64,000 nt of DNA from Cryptomeria japonica (GCF_030272615.1 NC_081410.1:224119415-224183414); one strand, 5' to 3'. Shown: positions 46,640-58,880, counted from the first letter of the stretch. Notes: generated from the letters alone by a model not told the origin. Numbers and translations: made by a program.

Positions 46640-46935
46640 TCCTGTGAATAGTCGTACGAGTCTGATAATCTGTTGTGCTGCACTAGGTCTTGTGTCGTAC
46701 GAGTCTACTCATTTGTCATCCTATACCAGATTATCTGTCATACGAGTCTGAGTCATTTATCATCCTACACTGTATCCTGTCTCATATGAGACAAAATTTC
46801 CCTCAGTCTTTTGTCGTCCTGCACATACCCATTTGTCGTACGGTACGAGGCAGCAACTTGTACGAAACAAAACTATTGTCGTCCTGTAGCTGCTAAATTG
46901 TCGTCCGGTCCAAAAAATCCTGTCGTACAAGTCTT
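46640..46935. repeat. TCGTACGA palindromes in T2 leader, second cluster
   Basis: Copies at 46652, 46695, near copies at 46738, 46835, 46859 and 46923, mixed with a related TGTCGTCCTG word. Confidence 0.68.
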
Positions 46936-47117
46936 TGGTTTTGTCAGAACATAACAGTCAAACTTACCTAGAAATAGCTTACAATAAACATAATACTGGT
47001 TATCATTTTCCTGAGCATAAATAGATCAAGACAATGTACCTCTGCCATTTGCATTGCACGATTTGGTCGATCACCTTTCAGCTAGTTCAATCAACTACCT
47101 ATCAAATTTTAGTCACT

Positions 47118-47240
47118 TAGATAATGTCTTATACAGGATAGATCATTCCTGAAACCAAACTAAATCTTACACTACGCTTAGAATCAACTTAGATAATGTC
47201 TTAGACAGGATAGATCATTCCTGAAATCAGACTAAATCTC
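47118..47240 (+). repeat. Tandem duplication of ~55 bp in T2 leader
   Basis: CTTAGATAATGTCTTA..ACAGGATAGATC and the following CATTCCTGAAA..CTAAATCT occur twice, starting at about 47118 and 47189, with few differences. Confidence 0.8.
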
Positions 47241-47341
47241 AGTTGTTTCTCCTAAACAATACTCTAAACAGAACAACTAGCTCTGAAATTGATCTTGACC
47301 TCTTCATCACAAACAACTCTAGGTCACACAAATCCATAAAG

Positions 47342-49282
47342 ATGCCTATTCAAACCAGGAGTTCTCGTAAAAAACAAGCCAAAGGCAAAGAACAAACCTT
47401 CACCTATCAAGATAATTCATTCTACGTGAAGGATCCACTTACTGACATGCTGTCATCATCAGGCGGACCAATTTTTGATGAACCTGAATCTCCCACCATA
47501 CATGAGACATAATACAATGATGGAAACAAAAAAGACCGTAATATTCCCAAAAATCATAATGACTCCTCATCATCAAGTGAGATTGACGAAGACGCTGAAC
47601 CTCCAGAAAAAGAAATCCTTAACTATCAGAAAGACAAAGACTCTAGAAAAATGATGAAAACTATCATGACCTGAGAGAAGGAAGACTATTTCTTAGAACT
47701 AGCAAAACAAGATGCCAAAATTCCTATTGGATATGATGTTCAAACACTTGTTACTAAAAGGAAAGACTCACCTATACTCATGGTACACAAACAGTTACTA
47801 GCTTTGCAGATGGAGGTCACGAAACTAAAGAATAAGGACAAGTCCCCAAAACAATATTATTTGTAAACAATATGTCCCTTTCCATTTGATACGAATCTAC
47901 ACATGCCTCCATTTCCTTCACGAGTGGAAATCCCAAAATTTGACAAATATGACGGTACCTCAGATCCTCAAGATCATGTTAGGAAATTTAGTGTTGCTTG
48001 TATGGAGTTCATGGACGATCAAACATACCTCATGCGTATCTTCCCAAGGAGTTTAGGGGGTCAAGCAATGGAATGGTTCTCAAGTCTACCCAAAGGAATA
48101 AAAACATTCGAAGAACTACTCCAACTATTTTTACAACAATACTCATACAACATTCGACATCCTGTAACTATGATCGATCTTTGTAATACTCAACAGGAAA
48201 CAAGGGAACCTCTTCTTACTTTTCTCCAACGTTGGAGAAAGATGTTCTCTGGGTACCCACGACCTATTCTAGACTCTGAGAAAATGGATATATTTGTCAA
48301 TAACTTGGTCCCCAAATTGAAATATAGCATACAAATGCAAGTACACCCATCATTTAACAAAATGGTAGATAATGCCATTCGAATGGAAGATGTGCTCATA
48401 AAGAAGGGAGATATCACACCTTGGAAAGAAACACAAACAAGATCTAGCTCTAAAGAGAAGAACAAGTATTGGAAATTTGCCAAAGACAACAACAAGAATG
48501 TTGTTAATGATGGAGTAGTAGACATTGTCAACAACTCAAAATCCACAATATTCAGCTTGGCTAGTGGTACACAAGCACTTAAAGCTACTGAGATTGCAAC
48601 AGAGAATCCACCAAAGAAAACAAAGCAATGGTTCAAAGAAAAGCCTTGACTTTCCAAACCTAAGCGTGATTTTACTCCTCTTGAAGAATCATATGAATCC
48701 GCTTTCAAAACTCTATTGGAAAACAACTTGGTAACACTACTAGATAACTCCAGACAATATGATCCAGATGTCAAACCAAGATGGTGGAGAGAAAATGAAT
48801 ACTGTGACTTCCATCGGAATAAGGGTCATAACATAAATAATTGCATGAAGCTAAAACATGAGATTCAAGATCTCATAGACGCTGGTAAAGTTGTTGTTGG
48901 GAATCATCCAACCAATGCTGATCATAAAGCATTTAAAGACCCTTTGCCTGCTTACAAACAAGGTGATTCCTCAAAGACCAAAGGAGGTGCCAAGGTAAAT
49001 TATACTTATGCCAGCCAGGACAACATTATCAACATGATTGAGCCTTCACACTCAGAATATTGCAATGTGATTATAGTTCAAGATAAACCAAATGAATCAC
49101 GATATTTAAGAGCTCTGACCCGATCTCAAAAGAAAGTTACCCTCCAAGGAGCTAGTTCTTCCAACCTGGCTCAAGAAACATCAAATCCAACAACCCTACC
49201 AAACAAACAAAAAGAATCAACCTTGGACAAATTTAAAAGATTAACCTCATCATCATCCTCTGGATACAGCGTGGTTGAATAG
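47342..49282 (+). pseudogene. T2 gag, broken
   Basis: ATG at 47342 (MPIQTRSSRKKQAKGKEQ). Stops in the same frame at 47510, 47672, 47864, 48647 and 49280, each followed by continuing homology. The gag core 47903-48430 parallels T1 (KFDKYDGTSDPQDHVRKFSV; MRIFPRSLGGQAMEWFSSLP). The Cys/His motif is CDFHRNKGHNINNC at about 48800-48845. Most stops are single-base changes from Gln, Arg, Trp or Lys codons. Confidence 0.85.
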
Positions 49283-50107
49283 TTAAAAAGGACAAATGCT
49301 CAAGTTTCAATTTTTGAATTACTACAAGTCTCATTTGCTCACAAGGAAATCCTAGACAAAGCATTGCTCACTACCAACGTTCCAAAAGATTTAGATATTG
49401 ATCGGTTTTAGTCTATGGTGGGTCATCTGACTTCACCTCATTATTTGACCTTGTCTAAAGAAGATGACAATTCGTTAAATCATCCACATAACTAACCATT
49501 ACATATTGAAGCCATGATCCACAAACACAGAGTTAAAAGTGTTTTGATAGATGGAGGCACAGGGTTGAATATCTGTACTTATTATCTGCTTACACAACTA
49601 GGATTCTCTGAAAATGTCATTGATCCAGGCAAGAAAATAACAATTAAAGCCTATGATGAGGAAGAGAGGACCTCCAAAGGTCTGGTATCATTACCAATCA
49701 GAGTGGGACCGGTAGAGAGAGATGTCCTTTTCCAGGTTCTCAATATTCCATTGTCATACAATATATTACTGGGCAGGCCGTGGATTCATGAAATGAAGGC
49801 AGTACCATTAACATATCACCAATGCTTAAGGTTTCCTTATAATAGAGCTGAAGTCAGTATTCATGTTGATACAAATTTCATCTGTAATGCATTAACAAAA
49901 GGTGCAGATACTTTTGTGCCACATAATAGGGCAGCCTCTCCAAATGAAGATCCAAAAACATTGATGAAAGACTTAGAAAAGAGATTGAAGATTACGGATA
50001 CCGACATGGATGGCTACAAGATAGAATCGGTACTATCATTAGTTTCTCTCCCTCCATCACCAAAACAGTTAGGAAAACCATCAGAGGCTATGAAAACACA
50101 AACTTAA
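49283..50107 (+). pseudogene. T2 aspartic protease, broken upstream
   Basis: Same frame, stops at 49409 (TAG) and 49493 (TAA), then an intact 197-codon stretch from 49514. The active-site segment is VLIDGGTGLNIC and the C-terminal part LLGRPWIHEMKAVPLTYHQC. It aligns with T1 1990-2330 and shows that the T1 stop at 2286 replaced a Lys codon. Confidence 0.82.
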
Positions 50108-51829
50108 GCTCCAAATACTATATACGATGGTCTCTTTATACAGTCTTCTACCTCCTTGGCGGATGAAATAGAAGAGGATGCTGTGCTTAACTGGCTCTTT
50201 AAAGAAGATAGTCCAAATGAGGAGGTATGACATTGTGAGATTTAATCAAACCAATATGGTCGTGGTTACAAAATGATTTAGCGCATGGGGTACTCAGGTA
50301 ATGGTCCTTTGGGCAAACAAAAAGAAGGTATTACTGAACCAATTTAGCTACAAACCAATTCTACACATGATAAGGCTGGACTGGGATACAATCCGAAAAA
50401 GACATCAGAACAAAAACATGTTTCTAAGTCTAAGTGCTTGAAAAAGACATCGCCTTTAATATTACATGAAGCAGACACTAAACAAACAAAAGTAGAGTGT
50501 AGAAAAGAGAAAGATGAATCAACAGTCAAGAAAGAAGAAATAGTCGGTGCTCAAGCTTCGATGGTATCAGCTACAATAATATAAGAAGTTGAGGTTCCTG
50601 AGGATATAAGAGATGAAATGGTAAGAATCAGAGAATTGTTTGCACCATTAAAAGTTCCAGTTACATATACTGGTAGGCAACAAGTAGATGATTCAGAGAC
50701 TGATTCAAACGAGTATGAATGGGGTCCTGACTATCTTTCAAACACATCCACTACAGAAACTCCAGAAGAATCTAGTGGTGTCATAAATGATACTCAAGAG
50801 TTGATGCGCATAAAACTAGAGAAGGAAATACAAGAAATTAGACAAAAGAGGCAAACAAATTATGAACAAGGATTGAAAGAAGGAAGAATACCAGAAAGCT
50901 TCTCATCTATGTGCTCTTATCCTAAAACAGAACAAATCAGTTATAGCACTACACAGGAAGAGTTGGAAGATACAGAACAAGAACCAGTCATCAGTCCAAA
51001 AGAAGCTAAATGGAGTAGATGACAACAAATCACAAAAACAATGAGATCATGTCAATAAGTGTGTTAGATACAAATGACAAATGAACCACAACATGAAGGA
51101 ACTTGTAGCATTAAAGATGCTAGTATTGATACCATACATATGCTTACTAAATCACCTGAAAGAGACTTGGAAACTTCATCCGATGACTCTGATGACTCTA
51201 ATGATAGTCCTGTTCATGATGATACCCACTCAGCCTCAAATTCTGAATCATCTGATACAAACAATGAAAAATTGCCTACTAGTTTTATTGCTGTTAAACC
51301 ATGATATGATGTCCAGTCCGATGTAGTAAACGATGTTACAAGTATGCCTATTGGATTAGATCGATTAAATGTTAATGTGAACTTTAATAATCATGATCTG
51401 AATCTTCTTGGTCATGAGACACTTACGCAAGGTATCATTCTGGAACTCAACTTTTCGATCCGCAGCTGTGATAACAATATCGTGAACGCTCTTGAACCTA
51501 TCCAAAATTTGTCCTTAGTACATCTCGAATTGATTGACTGTACTTTAGAGAATCAACCCATGGATATACCTATTTTTGCCAATGACTATACATTATCCTA
51601 TTATCTCAATGCAGTCGAACCTATAAACTCTTCCACCAGTGAACAAAGTGAAAATATGACTGAAGCGGATATCGAGTATCTTAGTCACAAAAACAAGATA
51701 AATAAAAATAAAATATCTGATGGCGAAAACCATATTGTGGTGGTGTCAAAATCTAAAAAAGGGAAAATAAAGGATGTACCTAAAGGTGAAAATATTACAA
51801 GTGGGGGTAATTATATTTATTTATTTTAA
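50108..51829 (+). pseudogene. T2 pre-RT linker with G-patch-like segment
   Basis: Same frame with many stops (50228, 50243, 50279, 50345, near 50582, 51020, 51302). At about 50246-50340 the translation (NQYGRGYKMI, RMGYSGNGPLGKQKEGI) parallels the T1 G-patch-like segment (KLPTDQYGKGLL, RMGYDGQSALGYCKQG). Acidic and coiled-coil-prone stretches follow (50618-51022). 51344-51829 corresponds to the T1 block 3612-3920. Homology ends at GENITSGG, where AT-rich DNA begins. Confidence 0.65.
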
Positions 51830-53090
51830 TTTATAGTTTTATTTCTCCCAAATAAATATTAAACATTTACACTAAATAAAAAGAACACCAATTCAATATT
51901 TAATAAATCACAAAGGTAAGGTCATAAATAATTATTAAAGTTCAATAATGAAAATAACAACATTATTAAATAATAATATTCAAACCATGACATTGATATA
52001 TATTTAAATAAATAAATATAAACTATAGACAATTAATAATTACAAATAAATAGATGAAGCAATTAAATATTAAATAAATCTCAAACAACCTTAATAAACA
52101 AATATCAATAATCCAAAACCAATTACATCAATAAACCAAGATAAACATATGATCATTAAATAATTATTAAAATAATTAATTTAATCATATAACTCACATA
52201 AGTGACTAAATCATACCACATACTCATGATCAAGGCGACCAACTGAAAACTGACATGGATAATACGCCAACACCGACAACCTCACAAGTGTCAAATTAAA
52301 TCTAAAGTGCGAAAGGGGAACTATCATCATCTCTGAACCACATATTTACCATTGGGAAAAGGAAGCTCACACCTGGTTGCCTAGGAGGATTAAATGTCTA
52401 GCACCTGCAAGTCCTACAACCACTAATGATGATACACACACACATATATATACATATATATATAACAGACAAGTGGAAGAATATTACAACGAAACATCCT
52501 GCTCACAATGAGTGATGTGACGTTGATTCCCCATGAATACAGTTAGACAATGTACAACCGGTGATCATCACACATACATATAATCAAAGGTTAGGGTTAG
52601 CACTACTAAGCATCATCAAGGCATAAATAGTGTAATCCATGTAACACATATAAATGCGTGTAAAACCATCAAATCATGTAATCATCAAGATAACATCATC
52701 ATAAAATAGTATGAATCTACATGGTATCTATCATCATACTAATCAACTGAAACATATAAAGTATCATATCCTGATCATGAACATAATCCATAGCATAAAA
52801 TGTTTAATCATGTCTAAACATATCCATCCTGCATAAAATAAGGGTCTAAGTATGTCTATAAAAATGAAATATATGTCCGGTCAAGGGTGGACACTACATA
52901 AACCTCATAAGAGTTCCATAAAGTTTGGAAAGTCATCCAAACTAGCTCCACATTTCGTAGGTCCTTTTTAGGTCCTCAAAGAAGTTAACGCTATTGCTTA
53001 CCGAATAGGATTGCCACCCTCTTTTGTCAGGACGTGCAATGGCTTTTATGTATCATACCGTAAGAGGTACATACTAGGGGATAACCATGT
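51830..53090. other. AT-rich region, origin unresolved
   Basis: No gene on either strand. 51840-52190 is made of AATAAATATT-like words; a CA/TA microsatellite lies at about 52434-52466. The reverse complement of 52200-53050 reads like LTR sequence in style (pyrimidine-rich, few CpG), which would place an LTR fragment in minus orientation here, but I cannot pair it with another copy in the window. Confidence 0.35.
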
Positions 53091-53096
53091 AATTGA

Positions 53097-53306
53097 TTGG
53101 AATGCCTTGTAGATACAAGATCTAGAGTAGTAACAATCAAACCTCTCAAGGTACTTGGAACATGCAAGATCCACTTGCATAATAGAGAGGTTTTACAATG
53201 CAAGGTCCAATGTGATCAATATGGAGAATATTCTACTACTTGGGAGGATTATGCTGAGATGAAGCAAAAATTTCCTCATGTTTTTCTTGAGTTCGAAAGT
53301 TTGTAA
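53097..53306 (+). pseudogene. Orphan chromovirus C-terminus (chromodomain-like)
   Basis: A 69-codon frame with CLVDTRSRVVTI, HLHNREVLQCKVQCDQYGEY and TTWEDYAEMKQKFPHVFLEF matches the end of Ty3/gypsy pol: the R-N-R/K-E-V ... K-V-Q-W ... A/T-T-W-E pattern just before the stop. The usual Trp after KVQ is Cys here. It precedes a polypurine tract and LTR, as expected for a pol end. The rest of the element is missing upstream. Confidence 0.65.
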
Positions 53307-53529
53307 AAACAATGCAACTATGTTTTAGTTTATGCTTTATATTATAGTTGATACTTAAAATCATCGGGGATGATCGATAAGGGGGGAATATGTTACACCC
53401 CATTGTGAAATTACTATTATTGTTACTTGTTTTAGTTAAAATGATTTAACACATGAATATGTTTTGAATATATTTATCTTGATTAGGGATTGGATGAATG
53501 AAAATGCAATAAATATGATATTTAAAGAT

Positions 53530-53545
53530 GAAATATAAGATATAT

Positions 53546-53576
<31 letters not shown>

Positions 53577-54000
53577 TATGTATGTATGTATACATACATG
53601 TATATGTATATACATATACATTAATGTATATATATATATGTATATATATCTCTATACATAAATGTATATGTATATATATACATATACATGTATGTATAAA
53701 GATATATATACATACATATATAGTGTATATATATATATATATCTATATATGTATATATATGTATATATATATACATATATACATATGTATATTTGTATAT
53801 ATATATGTATATGTATATTTGTATCTATATATGTATATTTGTATATATATATACAAATATACATATCTATATACATATATGTATATGTATATGCACATGC
53901 ATATATATACATATACATATACATGTATATATACATATATATACATATTTATACATATATACATATATACATACATGTATATATATGTATACATCTAGAT

Positions 54001-54049
<49 letters not shown>

Positions 54050-54195
54050 CACACATATATGTATACATAAGTATATGTATACATATATACATATACACAC
54101 ACACACACACATATACATATGTATATGTATGCATACATGCATACATACATACATACGTATGTATGTATGTATGTATGTACACACACACACATAAC
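53530..54195. repeat. TA / ATACAT / CA compound microsatellite
   Basis: About 670 bp of TATATA, ATACATAT, GTATATAT and CACACA words. All open frames on both strands (Tyr/Ile repeats) are by-products. A short (ATCT)n run follows at 54276-54299. Confidence 0.95.
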
Positions 54196-54372
54196 AACCG
54201 ACTATTGTTGTGATGTGCTATGCTGGATGCATGAAATGAACAAGCCTCCAAAAGGGAGGAAGAGTATATATATGTATATCTATCTATCTATCTATCTATA
54301 ACAATTGACTACTGTTGTTATTTGCTAAGGTGGATGTAGGAAATGAACAAGCCTCCAAAAGGGAGGAAGAGT
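54195..54372 (+). repeat. Tandem ~76 bp duplication with CCTCC/GGAGG hairpin
   Basis: Two copies (54195-54270 and 54299-54373) of a block ending ATGAACAAGCCTCCAAAAGG + GAGGAAGAGTAT, separated by the (ATCT)n run. CCTCCAAAAGGGAGG is a short perfect inverted repeat, preserved in both. Confidence 0.75.
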
Positions 54373-54659
54373 ATCATTGAGGAGAGGAATTTGGTTCAGT
54401 AATCTTATATATGTGCCTTGTTGAGATATTACACTCAAATTTTTAGTGGTCTAGTTGAGTTAAGTTAGTGGATATAGTGATAAGCTACCTTCCGTCGAAT
54501 GTGTGATGTTTCATATGTTTGGGTTTGAGTATCCTTGTTTAGAATGATGGTTGAGTCTCTATGATATGTTTTAATATTTATACTTTCATATATATATATA
54601 TATATAAAGTTTAATTGTTTTGAATTAATATTTTATTTATTTGGTATATATATATATAT

Positions 54660-56109
54660 TGTTGGCATATATGTAGAGTTTGATGACATGATGATATTGT
54701 ATGTTGTCATTGATGTCAATATGCTGAAGTATGAACTGGTATATTGAAGAAAGAAAACTGGCAAGAGAACCGATATGATGGTACGAAGTGAACCGGTATG
54801 ATGATGTGAACCGGTATGTTAGAATGTGAACCGGTATATGCAAAGTTTGTATCGAGGTTTTATTTGATATGACTATCGGTTGGTAGTCTCGGCTTCAGGG
54901 TTTCCGATTGATACATTCCAAGTCTGTGTGATTCGACCAACGATATCCTGTGATGAGTTAGTATTGAAATGAAGATCAGATCGTGTTGCCATGTCAGCCT
55001 TGTGCGCGTGAAGAATTTCCTTAAGGATCTTGCATGAAGAAGATTGATTCTTCTACCACGGGAATGTGCGAAGTCTCAGTAAACGGTGGAGAGCGCGTGA
55101 TGGGTTATCAGCTTTCAGAAGCGACAAAGAACGAATGATGGAGAATGTCTCGAGATTTGTTCAAGATTGTTTTACCCTATACAATGTAATTGAACGATGA
55201 GGATTGGACTGACTATATTGTTAACCTAGATGCTTAGGGTTTTAGGTTTTTGCCACCGACCTAATTGTTGTCTATAAGGTTGATGATGATTCTCATTTGA
55301 AGTTGTTGGCAAATGAATGTGTGTGAAGTGATTCTTGCCAAACCGGTGCAGTGAGTAGAGGGATCTGCAGAGTGTGATTATAGATGTAAAGGAACTAAAG
55401 TGGATCTGCCTTGGCATTGAGTGTTGTCATCAGATCAGTGTATTACCTATTGAATTCTAACCATTTTAGCAGTTGGAAAATCCCTTTACTAGGTAGCTTT
55501 AACAAGCTTTTTGTAAATCCTTTAACAAGGTGACTCAAAATCATTGAGTTCTTTAAATCCTCTGACAAGGTAACCTTTAACCGAGTATTTAGCCATCCCT
55601 TAACTGGGTGATCCCTAGTAGGATCGGTTCCTAACAGAACCTGTTGTAAAGTCCTTAACCGGACTAGGCTCCTAACAGAGCGGACTTCAAAAGAGTTCAA
55701 GAACAACTTGTGGGTATTCATCCCCACCGTGGTTTTTCCCAGTTGGGTTTTCACGTGAGAAATTAGTGTGTTATGTGTGATGCTTTTTCATGTGATGTCT
55801 TAGTGTTTTCTGTTAAGCGGTAAAGCATGTTGATCCAGTGGTTATTATATTTTTGATGTATTACTTGTTTATGCATATGGGTGAAGTGGAAATAAGATAT
55901 TAGGTTTTGTGAAGATCTAAGTGTTATCAGTTTATGTCTTTCACAGACATACTGTGTTTTACCGGTTGTGCCCTGGTTTAGAGCGGTGATGCTGTTTACC
56001 AGTTAGTGCAGTCTTTGCAGTTTAAGTTATTAAAGAAGTTTTTGTCTATATTAATTCACCCCCCCATCTCAATATCTATTGAGTATTTACTGTTCATCAT
56101 TATTCATCA
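54660..56109 (+). repeat. Copia F 5' LTR
   Basis: TGTTGGCATATATG to TATTCATCA, 1,450 bp, directly followed by the primer site. Contains three close GTGAACCGGTATG repeats (54783-54840) and a run of imperfect ~25 bp units of the type TCCTTAACCGG / AACAAGGTGAC at 55475-55690. Confidence 0.82.
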
Positions 56110-56124
56110 ATTGGTATCAGAGCG
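56110..56124 (+). other. Copia F primer binding site
   Basis: ATTGGTATCAGAGCG after the LTR end, matching the initiator-Met type exactly. Confidence 0.85.
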
Positions 56125-56180
56125 TCCTCCAGGTCCTCTATGTTATAAGCTTAACCGCTTGAGGAAAAGATCATATTCTA

Positions 56181-56982
56181 ATGATGAAGAGGGAAGGTCC
56201 TAAGCTCAATAGAGATGACTTTAAGATATGAAAGGACCAAAATGAAGATATACATTAAAATCATGGGTGTTGAACACTGGAACTATGTTAAGAATACTTA
56301 TGTTGTCCGTACTGGTACTCTCACTGATGATCAAAGAAGAGAAATTCAAGAGAATTGGCAAGTCACGGAAGCTCTTATCAATAGTCTATCTGATGTTGAG
56401 TTTATAGATGTTCAGGATAAAGAAAAACCCAAAGATGTATGGGATACTCTAGAGTCTATCTATGGCAGTGATGGGCATGTGAAGCAAGCTAAGGAAGAAA
56501 ACCTTAGAGGAAAGTTTGAAGACATGCAGATGGTTGAAGGAGAGACCATTCAACAATATGGGACAAGGATTAAAACTATTGTTGGAGACATCAAGAGTAC
56601 AGGAGGTACAATGGATGATTCCACCATTGTTAGCAAAGTTTTGAGATCCTTATTATAGGTCTATGCAATAAGGGTTGCCGCTATTCAGGAGTTGAGATCT
56701 ATTGACAAGACAAAGGTATCCCTAGATTCCATCATTGCTAAGTTGACCGCATATGAGCTAAATAGTTATGATGGCAGTGTTTAGAAGACTGATTCAGCCT
56801 TTAAAGCATCTGCTGCACTATCTAGAAAGGGAAAAGAAGCTAGTACCAGCTATGAACCTAAACAAAGTAGAGATATGGTTGATGAGGAGATCCTGATGGA
56901 ATTTGAAGCTCTTTTTTCCAAAAGACTTCCTAAGGGAACTAGAAAATACAGAGGTAAGCTCCCTTTGAAATAATTTTCTTGC
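56181..56982 (+). pseudogene. Copia F gag, first part
   Basis: ATG at 56181 (MMKREGPKLNRDDFKI), a TGA at a conserved Trp position and a frame change near 56235. Then UBN2-type gag to 56985 (EALINSLSDVEFIDVQDKEK; VWDTLESIYGSDGHVKQAKE; GDIKSTGGTMDDSTIVSKVL), with stops at 56656 and near 56782. It ends in a zinc-knuckle start (GKLPLK, stop, FSCN), where a Cys codon has become TAA. Element N lies immediately after. Confidence 0.82.
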
Positions 56983-56987
56983 AATAG
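56983..56987. other. Target site duplication of element N, left copy
   Basis: AATAG, repeated at 63725-63729 just outside the other LTR. A perfect 5 bp duplication, the size made by LTR-retrotransposon integrases. Confidence 0.9.
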
Positions 56988-57773
56988 TGTTACGATTCCC
57001 AAAGATACTGGGGGGGGGGTGTGAATCAGTATCTGACCGGTTAGATAATTTTCTTAACTTATAACATGAAAAACATACTAAAATTGTGTACCGGTAAACC
57101 ATAAATAATGCAACAAATAAGAATAACAACCACAACATGAAAAGCACATCATAACACAATATTTTAACGAGGAAATCCGATGTGGGAAAAACCTCAGTGG
57201 GATTTGTGACCCACAATATTCACTTACTGGCCAATAAGAGAATATTACTACTTACAATAGGGGCTGCACATGCAGGAAGGCCGAGTGCCTAGAACTCACT
57301 GCTCAATTACAAAAGAAGTCACATTGACTTACAAAAATGGATTATTCAAATCCAATGTCTTGTATTGCTTTAGATTAGCATTTGCTATGCTAGATTCAGT
57401 ACCAATTTAAGCTCTGCTACATATATAAACCCTTAACCTAATAATTTGCATATTAGGTCTGCTACCTTCTATTTATATTTCACATCATATCATATCCTAA
57501 ATGATCTACAATGATCTCATACATATATGAGTCATATTACAATCCACCATGTCAGCTTACAAAAGATTTTACAATTAATTACAAAATACATTAATACAAA
57601 ATTGATGTTGGCCAAGGTGTTGATAATCTTCCTTTTCAGTGCCGGTGTCCTGTATGCCGATGTAGAGTCTGACTGTGCTGGTGCCTGCCGGTATCACATG
57701 ATTGTAAGGTTGCCACCAATGATAATACCTTCAATCATCTATAATTTCTCATTGGAGTGTGCATTTTCCAACA
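56988..57773 (-). repeat. Element N 3' LTR (element orientation)
   Basis: 786 bp, plus strand TGTTACGATTCCC to TTTTCCAACA. Includes a GGGGGGGGGG run and, on minus, a TATA-like TTTATATATG at about 57421-57431 that is changed to TTTATGTATG in the other LTR. Confidence 0.9.
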
Positions 57774-57786
57774 ATCTCCCGCTTTG
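57774..57786 (-). other. Element N polypurine tract
   Basis: Minus strand CAAAGCGGGAGAT next to LTR start TGTTGGAAAATG. Confidence 0.75.
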
Positions 57787-57987
57787 ACATTGATGGCAAC
57801 ACTCATCAGAAAAATCCAAAAAGAATGTATCCAACAATGGTTTGCCAAAATTGTCTTACCAAAAATGTGTGCCAAAAAATGTATGCTCCTCCTGAGCTAA
57901 TGATGTCCTGTTCTGATCATTTTTCTCATCTCACTACTCCCCCTTTGACATCAATGACAAAGGTTGTCATTCGCTGTCAGTGAAGTC

Positions 57988-58880
57988 CTACCTAGATTCT
58001 TGTAACCGGTGGGTTACAATCTGAAAAATATCTGTCAAAACCAAATTTAAACTGCTGGTGAACCTTTTGCTATCCTGTAATGCCTCTTGTGTTCTCTGAA
58101 CTGTACCGGTGAGTATGTGCATTTTCTCTTCCCATGTCTTAAGTCTGGGAGCTAGAGCCTCAGAAATTTCTTTTCTCAAAGAAATGAGGTAATCTAGTTT
58201 AGGACCAAGTTGACATTTTAAGCTCTTTGGCTTATCCTTTATTCTTTGTTTGTCGTTCTCTAACTTCTTAATTTTCTCTTCTAGATCTGCAATTTTCTTT
58301 TCTATCTCCAAAAATGAATCTCATGTACCTATCAGATTGTCAGCAATATTGTTAATCTTATCTTGTGCTTTATTGATTTCCTTGTCTAGATCTTTTGTTA
58401 GAATATTTGTTTTACAAGTATCTCTATATAGTTTCTTGAAATAAAAAATTCTCTCTCTAAGTTCTAGTAATAAGGTGTCCATTTTATCCTTGTTCTTCTT
58501 TATAATTTCCTCAAAGAATTTCTCTTTTTCCTTAATCATTCTCTCCTTGAATGTGTCCTCATTTATTTGATCAATTGTCAATATGTTGCTGGTGATGAAT
58601 TTAGACAATGTGTCTAGTTGACCTAAAGAATCCTTATTATCCACAATGCACTTTGGTGCTATCAATTTAAGAATAGGAATGGTGTCATCAATAGCCTTAT
58701 AGGCTTGTGCGTTACACTCTGTGATCTTCTTTATTGAATCCAATAAGACCTTTGTTACATTTGTAGGTCAAAATTTTGCTATAGAAGTACCAGATGTTTG
58801 TCCAACTATTTACACAATATCTATGCTACTGGTTGTAGTAATCACCTTGCTTGATTCGACCTCTGGTAGGTCAGTCTATG
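57988..58880 (-). pseudogene. Element N unknown ORF, C-terminal coiled-coil part
   Basis: Minus-strand frame (58743-57988) of about 250 codons with one stop at 58321-58323 and a natural stop at 57988-57990. It extends upstream in frame to about 58870 across two stops. The sequence is helical, charged and Leu/Ile/Lys rich (EKEKFFEEIIKKNKDKMDTL, FLEIEKKIADLEEKIKKLEN), a strong coiled-coil prediction by eye. It lies 215 bp before the polypurine tract. No family recognised. It joins the middle part through a frameshift near 58880. Confidence 0.6.

Larger units (their letters stand above)
43501..51829 (+). mobile_element. Tat-type Ty3/gypsy element T2, truncated before RT
   Basis: Primer site at 45105, 2.2 kb leader, and one degenerate frame (positions 2 modulo 3) from 47342 to 51829 covering gag, protease and the pre-RT linker. 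These align with the same parts of T1. No RT, RNase H or integrase follows; the homology stops at about 51805-51829. Confidence 0.8.
53376..54659 (+). repeat. Polypurine tract and 3' LTR of the orphan chromovirus
   Basis: GATAAGGGGGGAATA (53376-53390) is a clear polypurine tract, followed by TGTTACACCCC at 53391, the classical LTR start of Tekay/Del-type elements. The LTR body carries a large microsatellite and runs to 54659, where the copia F LTR starts. The true LTR end is not identified. Confidence 0.65.

Noticed and set aside
53528..54213. Open frames of 90-180 codons on both strands, rich in Tyr/Ile or Cys/Ile/Tyr
   Set aside because: They lie in a TA/ATACAT/CA microsatellite, where all frames stay open by composition.
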